Assembly: GCF_000715075.1 (NCBI RefSeq) | Contig: NC_134101.1 | Span: forward strand, 134,988,237-135,052,236 | Length of the DNA: 64,000 nt | Direction: 5' to 3' | DNA from: Nicotiana tabacum | Taxonomy: Eukaryota > Streptophyta > Magnoliopsida > Solanales > Solanaceae | Position numbers and translations under genes: made by a program | Notes under the pieces: model-generated | Databases searched by the model: none | Told to the model about the DNA's origin: nothing | The model's input: the letters and a program-made list of their open reading frames with translations, nothing else | Shown here: piece by piece, positions 1 to 11,617 of the stretch | Position numbering within the stretch: position 1 is the stretch's first letter | Layout: every line of letters starts with the position of its first letter

Positions 1-12
1 TGGGTCATGACA
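1..12 (+). repeat. 3' end of a gypsy LTR (element O)
   Basis: The window opens with TGGGTCATGACA. Other LTRs here end in the same way just before a primer-binding site (14744, 22613, 26326). I read it as the last bases of the 5' LTR of plus-strand element O. The rest of that LTR is outside the window. Confidence 0.75.
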
Positions 13-15
13 ATT

Positions 16-29
16 TGGTATCAAAGCTC
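16..29 (+). other. Primer-binding site of element O (tRNA-iMet type)
   Basis: TGGTATCAAAGCTC follows the LTR end after three bases. It matches the complement of the plant initiator tRNA-Met 3' end (TGGTATCAGAGCC) with one internal mismatch. The leader that follows (30-211) resembles the leaders of B, I, H and N, including the phrase GATCGGTACGGAGA. Confidence 0.8.
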
Positions 30-211
30 TAGGTTCATAGGTGATGCGAGTCATAAGTGAGTTTAATATAGTCTTGCGGATCGGTACGGAGATGATTGTA
101 CTTATCTTCAAGAGGCTACAAAACTATTAGGGCAATCTCAGTTCTTTCATTCCAATGGTGCAAGCTTATTAATCTCGCAGTTTGAACTTTACCCATTCCA
201 TTCTCTCATAG

Positions 212-306
212 ATGGTGAGGACACAATTATTGATAGCGCTACTCCAAGATCAGGTGTCGCTAGAGGCAGAGGCAGAGACCGATGAGGAATACGTGCCACA
301 GCTAGA
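212..306 (+). pseudogene. gag N-terminus of element O, cut by insertion of N
   Basis: An ATG about 180 bp after the primer-binding site opens a frame starting MVRTQLLIALLQDQ. Element I gag starts MVRTRATGED, so this is the expected gag start. The frame is cut at 306 by insertion of element N. The remaining gag resumes at 6300, after the second copy of the duplicated target CTAGA. Gag would form the virus-like particle and package the element RNA. The two parts do not make one clean frame even after removing N, so the gene was dead or has decayed since. Confidence 0.75.
302..306. repeat. Left target-site duplication of N (CTAGA)
   Basis: CTAGA directly precedes the left terminus of N and is repeated exactly at 6295-6299. 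A perfect 5-bp duplication is the normal size for a gypsy integrase and fixes the boundaries of N. Confidence 0.92.
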
Positions 307-3148
307 TGTCACGACCAAAAATCTAACCATGGTCGTGAAGGTGCCTATCGTGTTACAAGGCAAGCCTACTTCCCACAATATTACTAATAAACCGATTATA
401 AGATATTAATAAAACATTTCAACATTTAAATTTTTAATTAACTAAATCAACTCTAAATATAATATAGAAAAATACTGAAACGAGCCCCAAACATCGGCTG
501 TCACTAAGTCGTGAGCGTCTAAAACTATAAACTAAGATATATAAACTGTCTAACCGTCCAAAAGAAGAAATGACAAGAGGAGTAACAAGATCCTGCGGAC
601 ACTAGAAGCTACCTTGCAATCTCCATAGATAGACGGCCTGAACTCAACGATCGTCGCGCTCTAACTCACCTAGATCTTTACATAAAGTGCAGTGTGTAGT
701 ATGAGTACAACCGACTCAGTAGTAGTAACAGAAATAACTAAGGAACTGAGCAGTGGTGACGAGCTAAGTAAAATAGTCCAATTATATATTTTTCACAATT
801 TAAAAAAATAAATAGAAAAAACGGTAAATTCCATAACTCAGTAAATGCCACAAAGAAATTTAACAGATAAATGTAGCAACAACACAAATAAATACAACCT
901 CATAGCAGTGTCACTCCATCACTCATCACTCTCACTCAACTTACTCAAAACACTCAACACTCTGCGCTCACTGGGGATGTGTACAAACTCCGGAGGGGAT
1001 CCCAAAGCCCAAGCACTAAGCACGGACAACTCACATGCTACCATATCAATACCTGGATCTGCACGGTCAACTCACATGCTACGCAGACAACTCACGCGCT
1101 ATGGTATCAAAACCTGGCCCCGTACGGTCAACTCATGTGCTATGCGAACAAATCATGCGCTATGGTATTAATATCCTCACAACCAGGCCCTCAGCCTTAC
1201 TTAATCAGTACCTCACTAGCCTCACCATCATCAACAAATAAGGGGACACAACCCACATCAAGTATTAAAGCATATTAACAAATAATAGAGACTGAAGTAA
1301 ACATGTACAATAATTTCTATGACTGAGTACAAATAATGTGAGCATGAATAAAGCCTAAGCATGATCTCTAACATGACGACAGACAAGTTCAACAACAAGT
1401 AACTGCGTAAACACAGATGATGGTGATGAGGCCTCACGGGACGGACCAAGTCTCAATCCCTCGAGGTATACAACCATACGCCCGTCACCTAGCATGGGTA
1501 TCACCTCCAAACAGTCACACGATATCAAATTCTCCTGGTTTATACCCTCAAAGCCAGAGTTAAAACTGTTACTTATCTTATCAGCGTAAAATCCTACTCC
1601 GAGATGCCCTCGTCTCTGGACTCTCTCTCAAAAAGCTCCGAATCTAACCATAATCATATTAATACCATCAAGATGTGCTAAAGAATCGAATTCCACAATA
1701 AAAACTACAAAATATACCAAAAAACCAAAATCGGCCAAAACCCGACCCCCGACCCCTGGGCCCATGTCTCGAAACCAGTCAAAATGGTAGAATCAAAACC
1801 CTCGTCCTCACCTAAGTATAACCATATAAAATTTATTAAAATCGGACTCCGTTTGGTCCCTCAAATCCTCACTTAAAACTTTCCAAAACTCAAACCCTAA
1901 CTCCCTCAATTTCACTTTGAAATCATCAATCAAATTCCAAAAACGAAGATGGATTCATGAAAAATAACCAAAACCGAGTAGAAAACACTTACCCCAATCC
2001 ACATGGTAAAAATTGCCTCTAAAATCGTCCAAATCCGAGCTCCCCAACTCAAAATATGACCGAATGAACAAACCCTAGTCTTATATATTTTTTTGTCAGT
2101 TATTCTACCTCGTTTCTCATGCCAAACAATCTCAAAACTCGTATTTTATGCCTCTAATAGATTCCTTGTGAAATTCTAGTCAAGTTAGGCTCTTGAATCA
2201 CTCAATTTGCCCTTATAATGAATGAGATATGTTGGTTTCAGTATTTGCAAATAGTGCAGATTTTTAATTACGCCGTCAATGGTAATTCCGTAATTAATCT
2301 GAAAAATCTGGTAACCTAATTCTTAGTAAAATAACCCAAAAATCCTTATACGATGTCCAAATTCGATGATTCTTTTTGTTGTGGATCCGTAATTATGATA
2401 CGAATCTAATGCTTCAATTAAAAAAGAAATAGAAGCTCGTTTGTTAAATATGCTATCATTTATGCTTAAAGAAACGACGTCGAAGCATAAGAAAAACGAG
2501 CGAAACACAACTCAAACCTATCCGAAACTCACCTGAGGCCCTCGGGACCTCAACCAATAATTCTAAAAAGTCATATATCACTACCCAAACTTAGTCGAAC
2601 CTTTGTAACACCCAAACCAACACCAAAACACCAAATCAACCTCGAATTCAAGCCTAAGAACTTCTAAACTTCCAAATTTCGCCAACGACGCCGAAACCAT
2701 GTCCGAATGACCTCAAATGTTTCACACAAGTCAAAAATGACACTACAAACCTAGTCCAACTTACGGAATTTCATTCCGACCCCGATACCTAATTTTCCAC
2801 TGTCGACCAAAATCGTCAGATTTCTGGCTTTCGCCAATTCAAACCTTATTCTACTATGGACCTCCAAATTACATTCCATACATACTCCTAATTCTAAAAT
2901 CACCCAATGTAGCTAACCGATACGTAAAAATCCGAATCCTTATTCGTTTACTAAAAAGTCAAAAACTTGGTCAAACCTTTCAAATTTAGAGCTTCTAGAT
3001 GAGACCATTCTCCCAAATCAATTCCAAATAACCTGAAATACCAAAACTGACGATTCACATAAGTCATAGCACATTATATGGAGCTACTCATGTCCTTAAA
3101 CAACAGAGCGAAGTGAAATTGCTCAAAACCACCGATTGGGTAGTTACA
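307..3148 (-). repeat. 3' LTR of N (2842 bp)
   Basis: It aligns with 3620-6294 along its whole length. It is about 167 bp longer because of small differences, for example near 2040-2100 and 2797-2860. About 16 substitutions are visible in the first 210 bp of the comparison. A minus-strand TATA-like stretch lies near 2080-2092. No gene was found in it. Confidence 0.9.
1025..1185. repeat. Tandem repeat in the 3' LTR of N (about 2.5 x 61 bp)
   Basis: Units carry GGTCAACTCA, a TGCTACG/TGCTATG word and a GGTATCAAAACCTGG-type word. They lie about 720-880 bp from the LTR 3' end. The other LTR holds the same array at 4328-4480. Short reading frames here are by-products of the repeat. Confidence 0.8.
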
Positions 3149-3619
3149 TCCTCCCCCTCTTAAACATCGTTCGTCCTCGAATGAGTCTAAAACATACCTG
3201 AAATTACATAATATACCACATAATTCAAACACTCAGAACGATGATTTCTAATCATAGCAGCTGCCCAAAACAACCAAATGTTAGTAATAATTATCAAACA
3301 GAGCGTCAAGTCCTCCAGACTTGCCCAATGTCAACACACAGGAATCACATCTCTCACCTCATACATGGAATCACAGGCCATCAATGCACAACTGATACCG
3401 AGCGCTCATGTGCGCATACGAATGCGTGGAAGGAATTCAAAAAGTTACACTTCAAGCTGAATCAATACCGCACGATAAGATTTCAAGAAGGTGAAGTTTT
3501 CCTAAAGGTTCTGCAGCCTCTCGAAGATAAGTACAGACATCTCCGTATCGATCCGCAAGACTCTACTAAACCCGCTCATGACTCGTGAGACCTATGTAAG
3601 CTAAGCTATAATACCACCT
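3149..3619 (-). other. Interior of N: polypurine tract, leader and primer-binding site only
   Basis: The low end reads CCTCCCCCTCTT, the complement of a polypurine tract, next to CGTTCGTCCTCGAA, the complement of the TTCGAGGACGAA phrase that precedes LTRs in C. The high end at 3605-3616 reads GCTATAATACCA, a decayed tRNA-iMet primer site with two changes from GCTCTGATACCA. Between them lies leader sequence shared with I, including CCTAAAGGTT and GCAGCCTCTCGA. No protein domain is encoded. Confidence 0.85.
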
Positions 3620-6294
3620 TGTCACGACCCAAAATCTAACCATGGTCATGATGGCGCCTATCGTGTTACAAGGCAAGCCTACTTCCCACAATATTTCTAC
3701 GAAACTGATTATAAGATATTAATAAAACATTTCAACATTTAAATTTTTCATAAGCTAAACCAACTCTAAATATAATATAGAAAAATATGGAAACGAGCCC
3801 CAAACATCGGGGTGTCACAAAGTCGTGAGCGTCTAAAACTATAAACTAAGATATATAAACTGTCTAACTGTCCAAAAGAAGAAATGATAAGAGGAGTAAC
3901 AAGGTCTTGCGGACACTAGCAGCTACCTTGCAATCTCTATAGATAGCCGGCCTGAAATCAACGATCGCTGCACTCTAACTCACCTGGATTTGCACATAAA
4001 GTGCAGGGTGTAGTATGACTACAACCGACTCAGTAGTAACAGAAATAACTAAGGAATTGAGCAGTAGTGACGAGCTAAGTAAAACAGTCCAATTATTTAT
4101 TTTTCACAATTTAAGAAAATAAACAGAAATAAAAAGGTAAATTCCATAACTCAGTAAATGCCACAAAGAAATTTAACAGATAAATGTAGCAACAACACAA
4201 ATAAATACAACCTCATAGCAGTGTCACTCCATCACTCATCACTCGCACTTAACACACTCAACACTCTATGCTTACTAGGGATGTATACAGACTCCGGAGG
4301 GGATCCCAAATCCCAAGTGCTAAGCATAGACAACTCACATGCTACCATATCAATACCTGGATTCGCATGGTCAACTCATGTGCTACGCGGACAACTCACG
4401 CGCTATGGTATCAAAACCTGGACCCGCATGGTCAACTCACGTGCTACACGGACAACTCACGCGCTATGGTATTAATATCCTCACAACTAGGCCCTCAGCC
4501 TTACTCAATCATGTACCTCACTAGCCTCACCATCATCAACAAATAAAGGGACACAACCCACATCAAGTATCACATCATATTAGCAAATAATAGAGACTAA
4601 GGTAAACATGTACAATAATTTCTATGACTGAGTACAAATAATGTAAGCATGAACAAAGCCTAAGCATAAGGCCTTAGGGGACGGACCAATTCTCAATCCC
4701 TCGGGGTATACACCCACACGCCCATCATCTACCATGGGTATCACCTCCAAACAATCACATGATATCAAATTTTCCTGGTTTATACCCTCAAAGTCAGAGT
4801 TAAAACAGTTACTTACCTTATCAGTGTAATATCCTACTCCGGGTTGCCCTCGTCTCTGGACTCGCTCTACAAAAGCTCCGAATCTAACCATAATCATATT
4901 AATACCATCAACATGTGCTAAAAATTGAATTCCACAATAAAAACTACAAAATATACCAAAAATCCAAAATCGGCCAAAACCCAGCCCCGGCCCCTGGGCC
5001 CACATCTCGAAACCATTAAAAAATGGCAAAATCAAAACCCTCGTCCTCTCCTGAGTCTAACCATATAAAATCTATTAAAATCAGACTCCGTTTGGTCCCT
5101 CAAATCCTCACTTAAAAATCTCCAAAACTCAAACCCTAACTCCATCAATTTCACTTTGAAATCATCAATGAAATCCTAAAAACAAAGATGATTCATGAAG
5201 TATAACCAAAACCGAGTATAGACCACCTACCCCAATCCAAATGGTGAAAAATACCTCCAAAATTGCTCAAATCCGAGCTCCCTAACTCCTTATATATTTT
5301 TCCGCCTTGTTTCTCATGCTAAACGATCTCAAAACTCATATTTTATGCCTCCAATGGATTCCTTGTTAAATTCTAGTCAAGTTAGACTTTTGAATCACTC
5401 AATCTGCCCTTATAATGAATGAGATATGTTGGTTTCAATAGTTGCAAATAGTGCAGATTTTTAATTACGCCGTCAATGGCAATTCCGTAATTAATCTAAA
5501 AAACCTAGTAACCTAATTCTTAGTTAAATGACCCTAAAATCCTCATACTATGTCCAAATTCAACGATTCTTTTTGCTACGGCTCCGTAATTACGATATGG
5601 ATCTAATACTTCAATCAAAAAAGATATAGGAGCTCATTTGTTCAATATATCATTTATCCTTGAAGAAACGACATCGAAACATAAGAAAAACGAGCGCAAC
5701 ACAACTCAAACCTATCCGAAACTCAACGAGACCCTCGGGACCTCAACCAATAATTCCAACGAGTCATATATCACTACCCAAAATTAGTTGAACCTTTGTA
5801 ATACCCAAAACAACACCAAAATACCAAATCAACCTCGAATCCAAGTCTAAGAGCTTCTAAACTTCCAAAATTCGCCAACGATGCTGAAACCTATCAAACC
5901 ATGTATGAATGATTTCAAATTTTGCACACAAGTCAAAAATGACAGTACGAACCTACTCTAACTTACGGAATTTCATTCTGACTCTGATACCTAATTCTAC
6001 CATGAACCTCAAAATTACATTCTGGACATACTCCTAAGTCTAAAATCACCCAACGAAGCTAATTGAATCGTAAAAATCCAAATCCATATTCGTTTACTAA
6101 ATAGTCATAAACTTGGTCAAACCTTTCAAGTTTAGAGCTTCTAGCTGAGACCATTCTCCCAAATCAATTTCGGATAACCTGAAATACCAAAACCGATAAT
6201 TCACATAAGTCATAACACATCATACAGAGCTACTCATGTCCTTAAACAACCGAGTGAAATGAACTTGCTCAAAATGATCGGTCGGGTCATTACA
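3620..6294 (-). repeat. 5' LTR of N (2675 bp)
   Basis: Minus-strand start is TGTAATGACCCGACCGATCA, with a short dyad AATGA/TCATT at 6273-6291. A TATA-like stretch lies near 5288-5300 on the minus strand. The tandem repeat is at 4328-4480. Unlike B, I, E and A it lacks the CGCA-NN-TGCG cluster. Confidence 0.9.
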
Positions 6295-6299
6295 CTAGA
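6295..6299. repeat. Right target-site duplication of N (CTAGA)
   Basis: Exact copy of 302-306, directly after the N terminus TTACA. Confidence 0.92.
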
Positions 6300-7400
6300 G
6301 CAGCAGTTGAGGAGCCGCCAGTAGCTCTAGTTGAGGGACCGATACCAGAGGCGCCTGTGTTTACCCAAAACTTCAGGAGACTTTAGCACAGTTCCTAAGC
6401 ATGTTTGGTACATTAGCTCAAGCATGGTTGATTCCGATTGCACTAGCTTCTTCACATACCTGGGGAAAGACTCAGACTCCCATCTCCCACACTCTAGAGC
6501 AGCGAGTTCACATTGGTCAGGTACCAGGTGTCATGGCAACACAGCCTATGATTCCAGTTCAGCCCATGGTCAGGGCAGCAGCATCTAAGGGAGGCAATTT
6601 AGATTTGCAAGGTTCAAGGAATATGACCCTCCTACATTCAGTGGTTTGGCTTCAGAGAGAGCACGGGGTTTTATAGAGGAGTGCCATCGCATTCTCCGCA
6701 CTATGGGTATTGTTGAGACGAGTGGGGTTGCTTTTACTACATTCCAGCTTCAGGGAGCAGCTTATCAGTTATGGCGGGCATATGAGTTGGGTAGTCCGGG
6801 CGATGTAGCTTGTCTTATATGGGGTCAATTTTTATGTTTATGAGAGAGTTTGCACCTCAGTCCCTTCGGGATGCATGGAGCATGGAGTTTGAGCAGCTAC
6901 ACCAGGGCACTATGCCAGTATTAGAGTATGCCGTCAGATTTAGTGATTTGGCCAGACATATACCGTCCTTGGTCGCTACATTTAGAGAGTGAGTCTGTAG
7001 ATTCATTGAAGGGCTCAGCCATGATATTTAGCTCAGCATGACTCGGTGAGCGAGAGGAAAGACGAGATCAGGAGAGAGAGTATGGGGAGGCGAGGAGGCC
7101 TTATACACCGGAGACATCTACTGGTCCTTATTTTGGAGGCAGGATGCGACATGGTAAAGGTTTCGCGGGCCAGCCAGTTTAGTTTGTGCTTAAGGCTTTG
7201 CATAGTAATTCAAGTGTTCATGAATCTCAGAGTACCCGTGCTGCATAGTTCACACAACCACATCAGCTGCGAGGTTGCTTTGAGTGTGGAGATACTAGCC
7301 ACGTGGTGAGATATTGTCCCAGACTTCGGACAAATGCATCACAGCGAGGTATTCAAATAAGTAGAGGGCGCCCAACAGGGGGAGGCCCGACCCGTTGATT
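6300..7400 (+). pseudogene. Remaining gag of element O, with zinc knuckle
   Basis: This resumes the gag cut at 306. Visible pieces in shifting frames are a proline-rich stretch (EEPPVALVEGPIPEAPVF), a gag core containing ECHRILRTMGIVETSG and EYAVRFSDLARH, and an intact CCHC knuckle CFECGDTSHVVRYC at 7276-7317. The knuckle would bind the element RNA. The core is broken by several stops and frameshifts. After the knuckle the frame fades near the position where a protease should begin. No RT or integrase follows, so O was gag-only or lost its pol. Confidence 0.8.
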
Positions 7401-8570
7401 TATTTCATATAGTAGGCTTAAGGACGCTATGCCAGATGATGTCATTCAGGTATGATTTTGGTTTGTTATAGAGGAGCACCATCTGTCGTTCATTATAGTT
7501 CTGCTTATTGGGGCGAGTTCCCCTATTTGTTGCTCCGCTTATGAGTGTGTTTCATGATTAGCATTATGTTATGTGTTGCTATGTTGGGAGCCTCTATGAG
7601 TGATATCTCGTGTCTATCGTCTGTTGATATTCATTATTGAGAGTTATGAGACAAGTAGTAGATTCTCGTTGTCCATTTCGGTAGGCTTGATGTGATTTCC
7701 GAGTATTTTGGACTAAGAGATGTGCTTTTTATGCTCCACATGTGTGGGAGCCAGTACTTGTTGTAATTTGTGATGAAAATTGATCTAGTGAAAGTTTTCA
7801 GCTAGCTTGATGTATATCCTACTTGTGATTCAAAGTTGAGGGTGAAACCTTTGTGATTTCATTTGATTTGATGTGTTGAAATCGGGCTGTGTATCGCGGT
7901 GAAAGTTATATAAGGACGATGTCATTGTGGTGAAACTTTATGTGTTTAAATTCTCCCTTTGTGAAATTTTAATTTGTAATATAGTATTTATAGGGATTCG
8001 TGCCTGTTAGGCTTATTTGATAATTCTTTTATGTGTTATTGTGTATATGTTGCAAAATTCGTGTTGTAATTATTGAGTTTTAGCCTACGAGGTGAGTGCA
8101 CAGGTGGCATAAAATGTGACTTGTTAATTTGAGTAAATAACTATGAGGTCTTCATACCTCGTGCCTCATTGTTAGTAAAGTGAAAGTTTGAACGAGATTT
8201 TGTTAACATGATGATAATTGGAAATGTTGTAATCGATTACGAACAACTATTAAGACCAGAGATGTGGTTATAGGCAGACATATGATGTTTTTCATGTTCA
8301 AATATCATTATGATAATGCAGTTCTTGTAATGTCGAGATTTGTGTGGTGGATTTGGGTTGTGGATGTATTGTTAGGAGTTGTTTTGGTATTACTCTAGCA
8401 GGTGGTTAGTCCTAACTACAAGGGAAACTCTGTCAAAATTTCTGAAAATTTTGGGAGTTAGAAAAAAAAATGGGAGATTTAGTTGGGCAAAGGAAGAGAT
8501 AAGTTATGTTATGTGTTGAGGGCAGACCATATTTCTCATTTGAGGACAAATGATCCGAAGTGGGAGAGAA
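7401..8570 (+). other. Non-coding 3' interior of element O
   Basis: I find no convincing protein domain in this 1.2 kb T-rich stretch. A trace around YAMPDDVIQ near 7420-7450 may be the start of a lost protease. The end reads TTTGAGGACAAATGATCC and then GAAGTGGGAGAGAA, a polypurine tract next to an LTR start at 8571. I therefore read it as the 3' untranslated interior of O or of a gag-only relative. Confidence 0.55.
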
Positions 8571-8850
8571 TGTAACACCTCGAAAATTTTTGAAGTACTT
8601 AAGTACTATTAAGAAAGTTGATATGCGTGTAGGCACGAAATTGCTATAGTCAGTTGAGATTAGCACAATGTGCTAATATGGAAAATCAGGCCTTTAAAAT
8701 TAATTGGAGTGTAAGAAATTGGCTTTAAGGTTTATAAGTGAGGATAAAAGAAATAATCTCAATGGAGATGGTGTAGGACCCATGTTAAATTGCGGTGATG
8801 TAGAATCACCCGTAAGCGTATAATAATATGCTCAGCAATTTAATATCCTC
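8571..8850 (+). repeat. Start of an LTR (TGTAACACCTCG type), truncated
   Basis: TGTAACACCTCG directly follows a polypurine tract at 8557-8570, as expected for a 3' LTR. Only about 280 bp is present before sequence from the 3' end of another element takes over. No genes. Confidence 0.6.
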
Positions 8851-8903
8851 AGAATAATTCTTGGCACGTTCAAGGAGGAACGTATGTTTTAAGAGGGGGA
8901 TGA
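8851..8903 (+). other. 3' interior end and polypurine tract of element A
   Basis: TTCAAGGAGGAACGT is a decayed form of the TTCGAGGACGAA(C/T)G phrase that ends chromovirus interiors elsewhere here (19608, 33656). It is followed by TTTTAAGAGGGGGATGA and the A LTR at 8904. The rest of the A interior is missing, so the 8850 junction is a deletion or rearrangement point. Confidence 0.65.
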
Positions 8904-9411
8904 TGTAACGACAAGACTTGTCGTTTTAAGAATTTACGCCTCTTCGGTGACTAAAGGCCTCGAGAAGCTTCGTAATATGCATTATAACCCGCATGTGTGG
9001 TCGGGTTTGGTTTTCGTAAGATTCAGAGTTAAATTTAAATAAAAAAAATCTCATTTTGAAGATTAAATGGAAAGAGTTGACCAAAGAGTTGACTTTTGAG
9101 TAAAAGACCTCAGAATGGAATTTTAATGATGTGAATAGCTTCTTATGATGATTTCAGACTTAGCCGTATGTCCGAAATTGGGGTTGGAAGTCCGTAGAAC
9201 AATTCGGCGCATTTTGGAGAAATTAGAAAGTTAATGTGTTCTAATTATATTATTTTATATGCAGGCGAGGACTAATAATATGATGGATATCAATTGGATA
9301 TGATAATAAGTTTACGAGGCATATTATAAGAGATATGGGATATAAGGAAAGACAAATATTTTTGCAACAAATAAAGACATATATATATATTTTTTGGAAA
9401 TAAAAACTTTT

Positions 9412-9413
<2 letters not shown>

Positions 9414-9484
<71 letters not shown>
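9414..9484. repeat. (TA)n microsatellite
   Basis: About 71 bp of uninterrupted alternating TA inside LTR A. Apparent reading frames of repeated Tyr-Ile here are artefacts. A shorter related tract occurs in the C LTR near 34733-34754. Confidence 0.97.
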
Positions 9485-9488
<4 letters not shown>

Positions 9489-9609
9489 GTTATATGATGC
9501 AAAACCTATCAAATGAAAGAGCTTTGAGCCTAGTTTCCAATGCTTCAAACTGTTTGTCATTTAGACACTACTACACAAAGTTATGGCCAAATTACCAAAA
9601 GCTAGAAAA

Positions 9610-9770
9610 ATACGATTCTGCGGCCAATTGTGCGACCGCAAAATAATTCTACGATCGCAAAATAGTCGCAGAATGGCCTAGTGTAACCCAGTTCTGGGAA
9701 CCTGTTTTGCGATCCATTTCGCGATCCGCATAGCTATTGTGCGATGCATTCTGCGATCGCAGATCTGGTT
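9610..9770. promoter_or_regulatory. Palindromic GCGATCGC/TGCG-CGCA cluster in the U3 of LTR A
   Basis: Repeated CpG-rich words include the perfect palindrome CTGCGATCGCAG at 9751-9762, GCGACCGCA and TTCGCGATCCGC. The cluster begins about 700 bp into the LTR and ends about 50 bp before TGATAAATAGGC (9815-9826), a plausible TATA box. The position suggests an upstream promoter module. The role is inferred. Confidence 0.55.
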
Positions 9771-11225
9771 TCAGAGGATTCATTTTTTTCTATTTTCATA
9801 ACCCGACCCCATTTTGATAAATAGGCTTTGGGGTTTATTTTGGGGGGGATTTTTTGAGCATTCTAGACAGAGGTGAGACATTTTTAGAGAGATAAGGAGG
9901 AAACCCAACATTCAAATCATCCAATCTTGCATCAATCTTCAAGAATCAAGAAACTCAATCACAAGATCTTCATCTAAGAGGTTAGGATTTCATACCCTAG
10001 TCTTTAATTTTGATTTTGTGGGGCTAAAGATGGGTGATTAGGAGTATGACTCTTGGGTGTAAGAGTATTATGAATACATGAATGCACAAATAAGGTTTTT
10101 TGGAAGATTGTTGAGTTCAAATGAGTAAAGACTGGGTTGAAAATGGTAGAAATCTTCAAAGACTTTAATTGAAGATTTGAAAGGCAATCCGATGTCGGAA
10201 TTCGATAATTTTTGTACGGTCGAACTTGTATTGGAACGGGTGTTCGGATTTCGTAAGTTTTCCGGGATTCGAAATGTGGGTCTCGATGTCGTATTTTAAA
10301 TGAATTTTGAATTTTAATCTGGAATATTAGTAATTTCATATGGAATTAATTTCTATGATTCGTATTGAGTATATTGAATTGTTTGTGACTAGATTTGAAG
10401 ATTTCGGACACAAATGCAGTTGGCGAAGGTTTATTAAAATCTTGAATTTGGTTGCGAAACGAGGTAAGTATCTTGCCTAACCTTATGTGGGGGACTTCCC
10501 CTTAGGATTTGAGTATTATATGTTAATTGTAGTTCGTGTACGCGAGGTGACGAATGAGTACTCAGACTTATAGGTGGGAAATTGTCCTATTAGGTTTCTT
10601 AGGTCCTTATATTCACTATGTATGAAGTTATTCTTGATATGACTGAGTTTTCTATTTACTAGTTTCACCTCTACACGCTTAATTGGAATTAATTGCTTCA
10701 TGATTCACTCTTATTGCCTAATTGACTCCTATTTTATTTAACTGAATAATTTCGCCTCTCCTATTGTCATGCTATCTTTTCATAGTTGCTTGTCTTATTT
10801 GAGAACGATCATTATCCCCCCCTGAAATTGTTTAGTCTTAAGTGAAGCTAAGATTATCTTTCCTTAATTGAATTGTATAATATCCTCGTAATTGTCCAAC
10901 CTTAAAAGGAGTTTAGATAACCTATATCTTTGATGACTTGCCTTTATTTGCACTACTTGACTCGTGTTGATTTTCTTGTTATTGACTTGCATATTGTGGG
11001 ATTGTTGCTACATGTTAGTTTTCCCTTTGTTGAGCTGTCCCCTTTATGCCAGCATTCTATTCTGTGGTTATTCCTTGTGAACTGGTTCTACCATTTCTTT
11101 GTGATTTATAGTTCTTGAGTTGATTTACTTGTCGTACCTTGTATTAATGTCATTGTTGGTTTTGTACGTGTTGTGCTGATGTACGAGTTTTGTACCATGC
11201 TCTAATAGTTATTTTTTGGTTGCGC

Positions 11226-11617
11226 TGCATATTTACTATGGGACTATGAAACGGTGTTCCGGTAGATCCTCCTGCATATTTACGTTTGGGACTACCGGAC
11301 GGTATCCAGGTAGATCCCCCTATTCTGCACATTAACTTTGGGATTACGGAATGGTATTCGAGTAGATCCTCCTGCATATTTACGTTTGGGACAATGGGAC
11401 AGTATCCCGATAGATCCCCCTATTCTACATATTTACTTTGAGACTATAGAATGGTATTCTGGTAGATCCTCCTGCATATTTACACTTGGGACTACGGGAT
11501 AGTATCCGAGTAGATCCCTCTGTTCAAACTATTTACTTTGGGACTAGAGAACGGTATTCTGGGAGATCCCCCTGAACATATACGTTTGGGACTACGGCAC
11601 GGTATCCTAGGAGATCC
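11226..11617. repeat. Dimeric minisatellite in LTR A (8 units of about 49 bp)
   Basis: Units carry TGCATATTTACGTTTGGGAC, then ACGGTATCC and GTAGATCC(T/C)CC. Two unit types alternate: one ends in GATCCTCCTGC, the other in GATCCCCCTATTCT. This gives a higher-order period of roughly 97-100 bp. Copies are diverged. Confidence 0.88.

Larger units (their letters stand above)
307..6294 (-). mobile_element. N: complete non-autonomous LTR retrotransposon without coding sequence
   Basis: Reading on the minus strand, N starts TGTAATGACCC at 6294 and ends GGTCGTGACA at 307. It has two LTRs (3620-6294 and 307-3148), a primer-binding site, a polypurine tract and a perfect CTAGA target duplication. The interior is only 471 bp with no gag or pol, so it must have moved with proteins made elsewhere. 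Its leader matches that of chromovirus I in several long stretches, so an I- or B-like element is the likely helper. In classification terms it is a LARD-like or TRIM-like derivative with very long LTRs. Boundaries are seen directly; the helper is inferred. Confidence 0.9.

Noticed and set aside
9290..9646. Several open frames encoding repeated Tyr-Ile
   Set aside because: They are translations of the (TA)n tract in different frames and carry no other coding signal.
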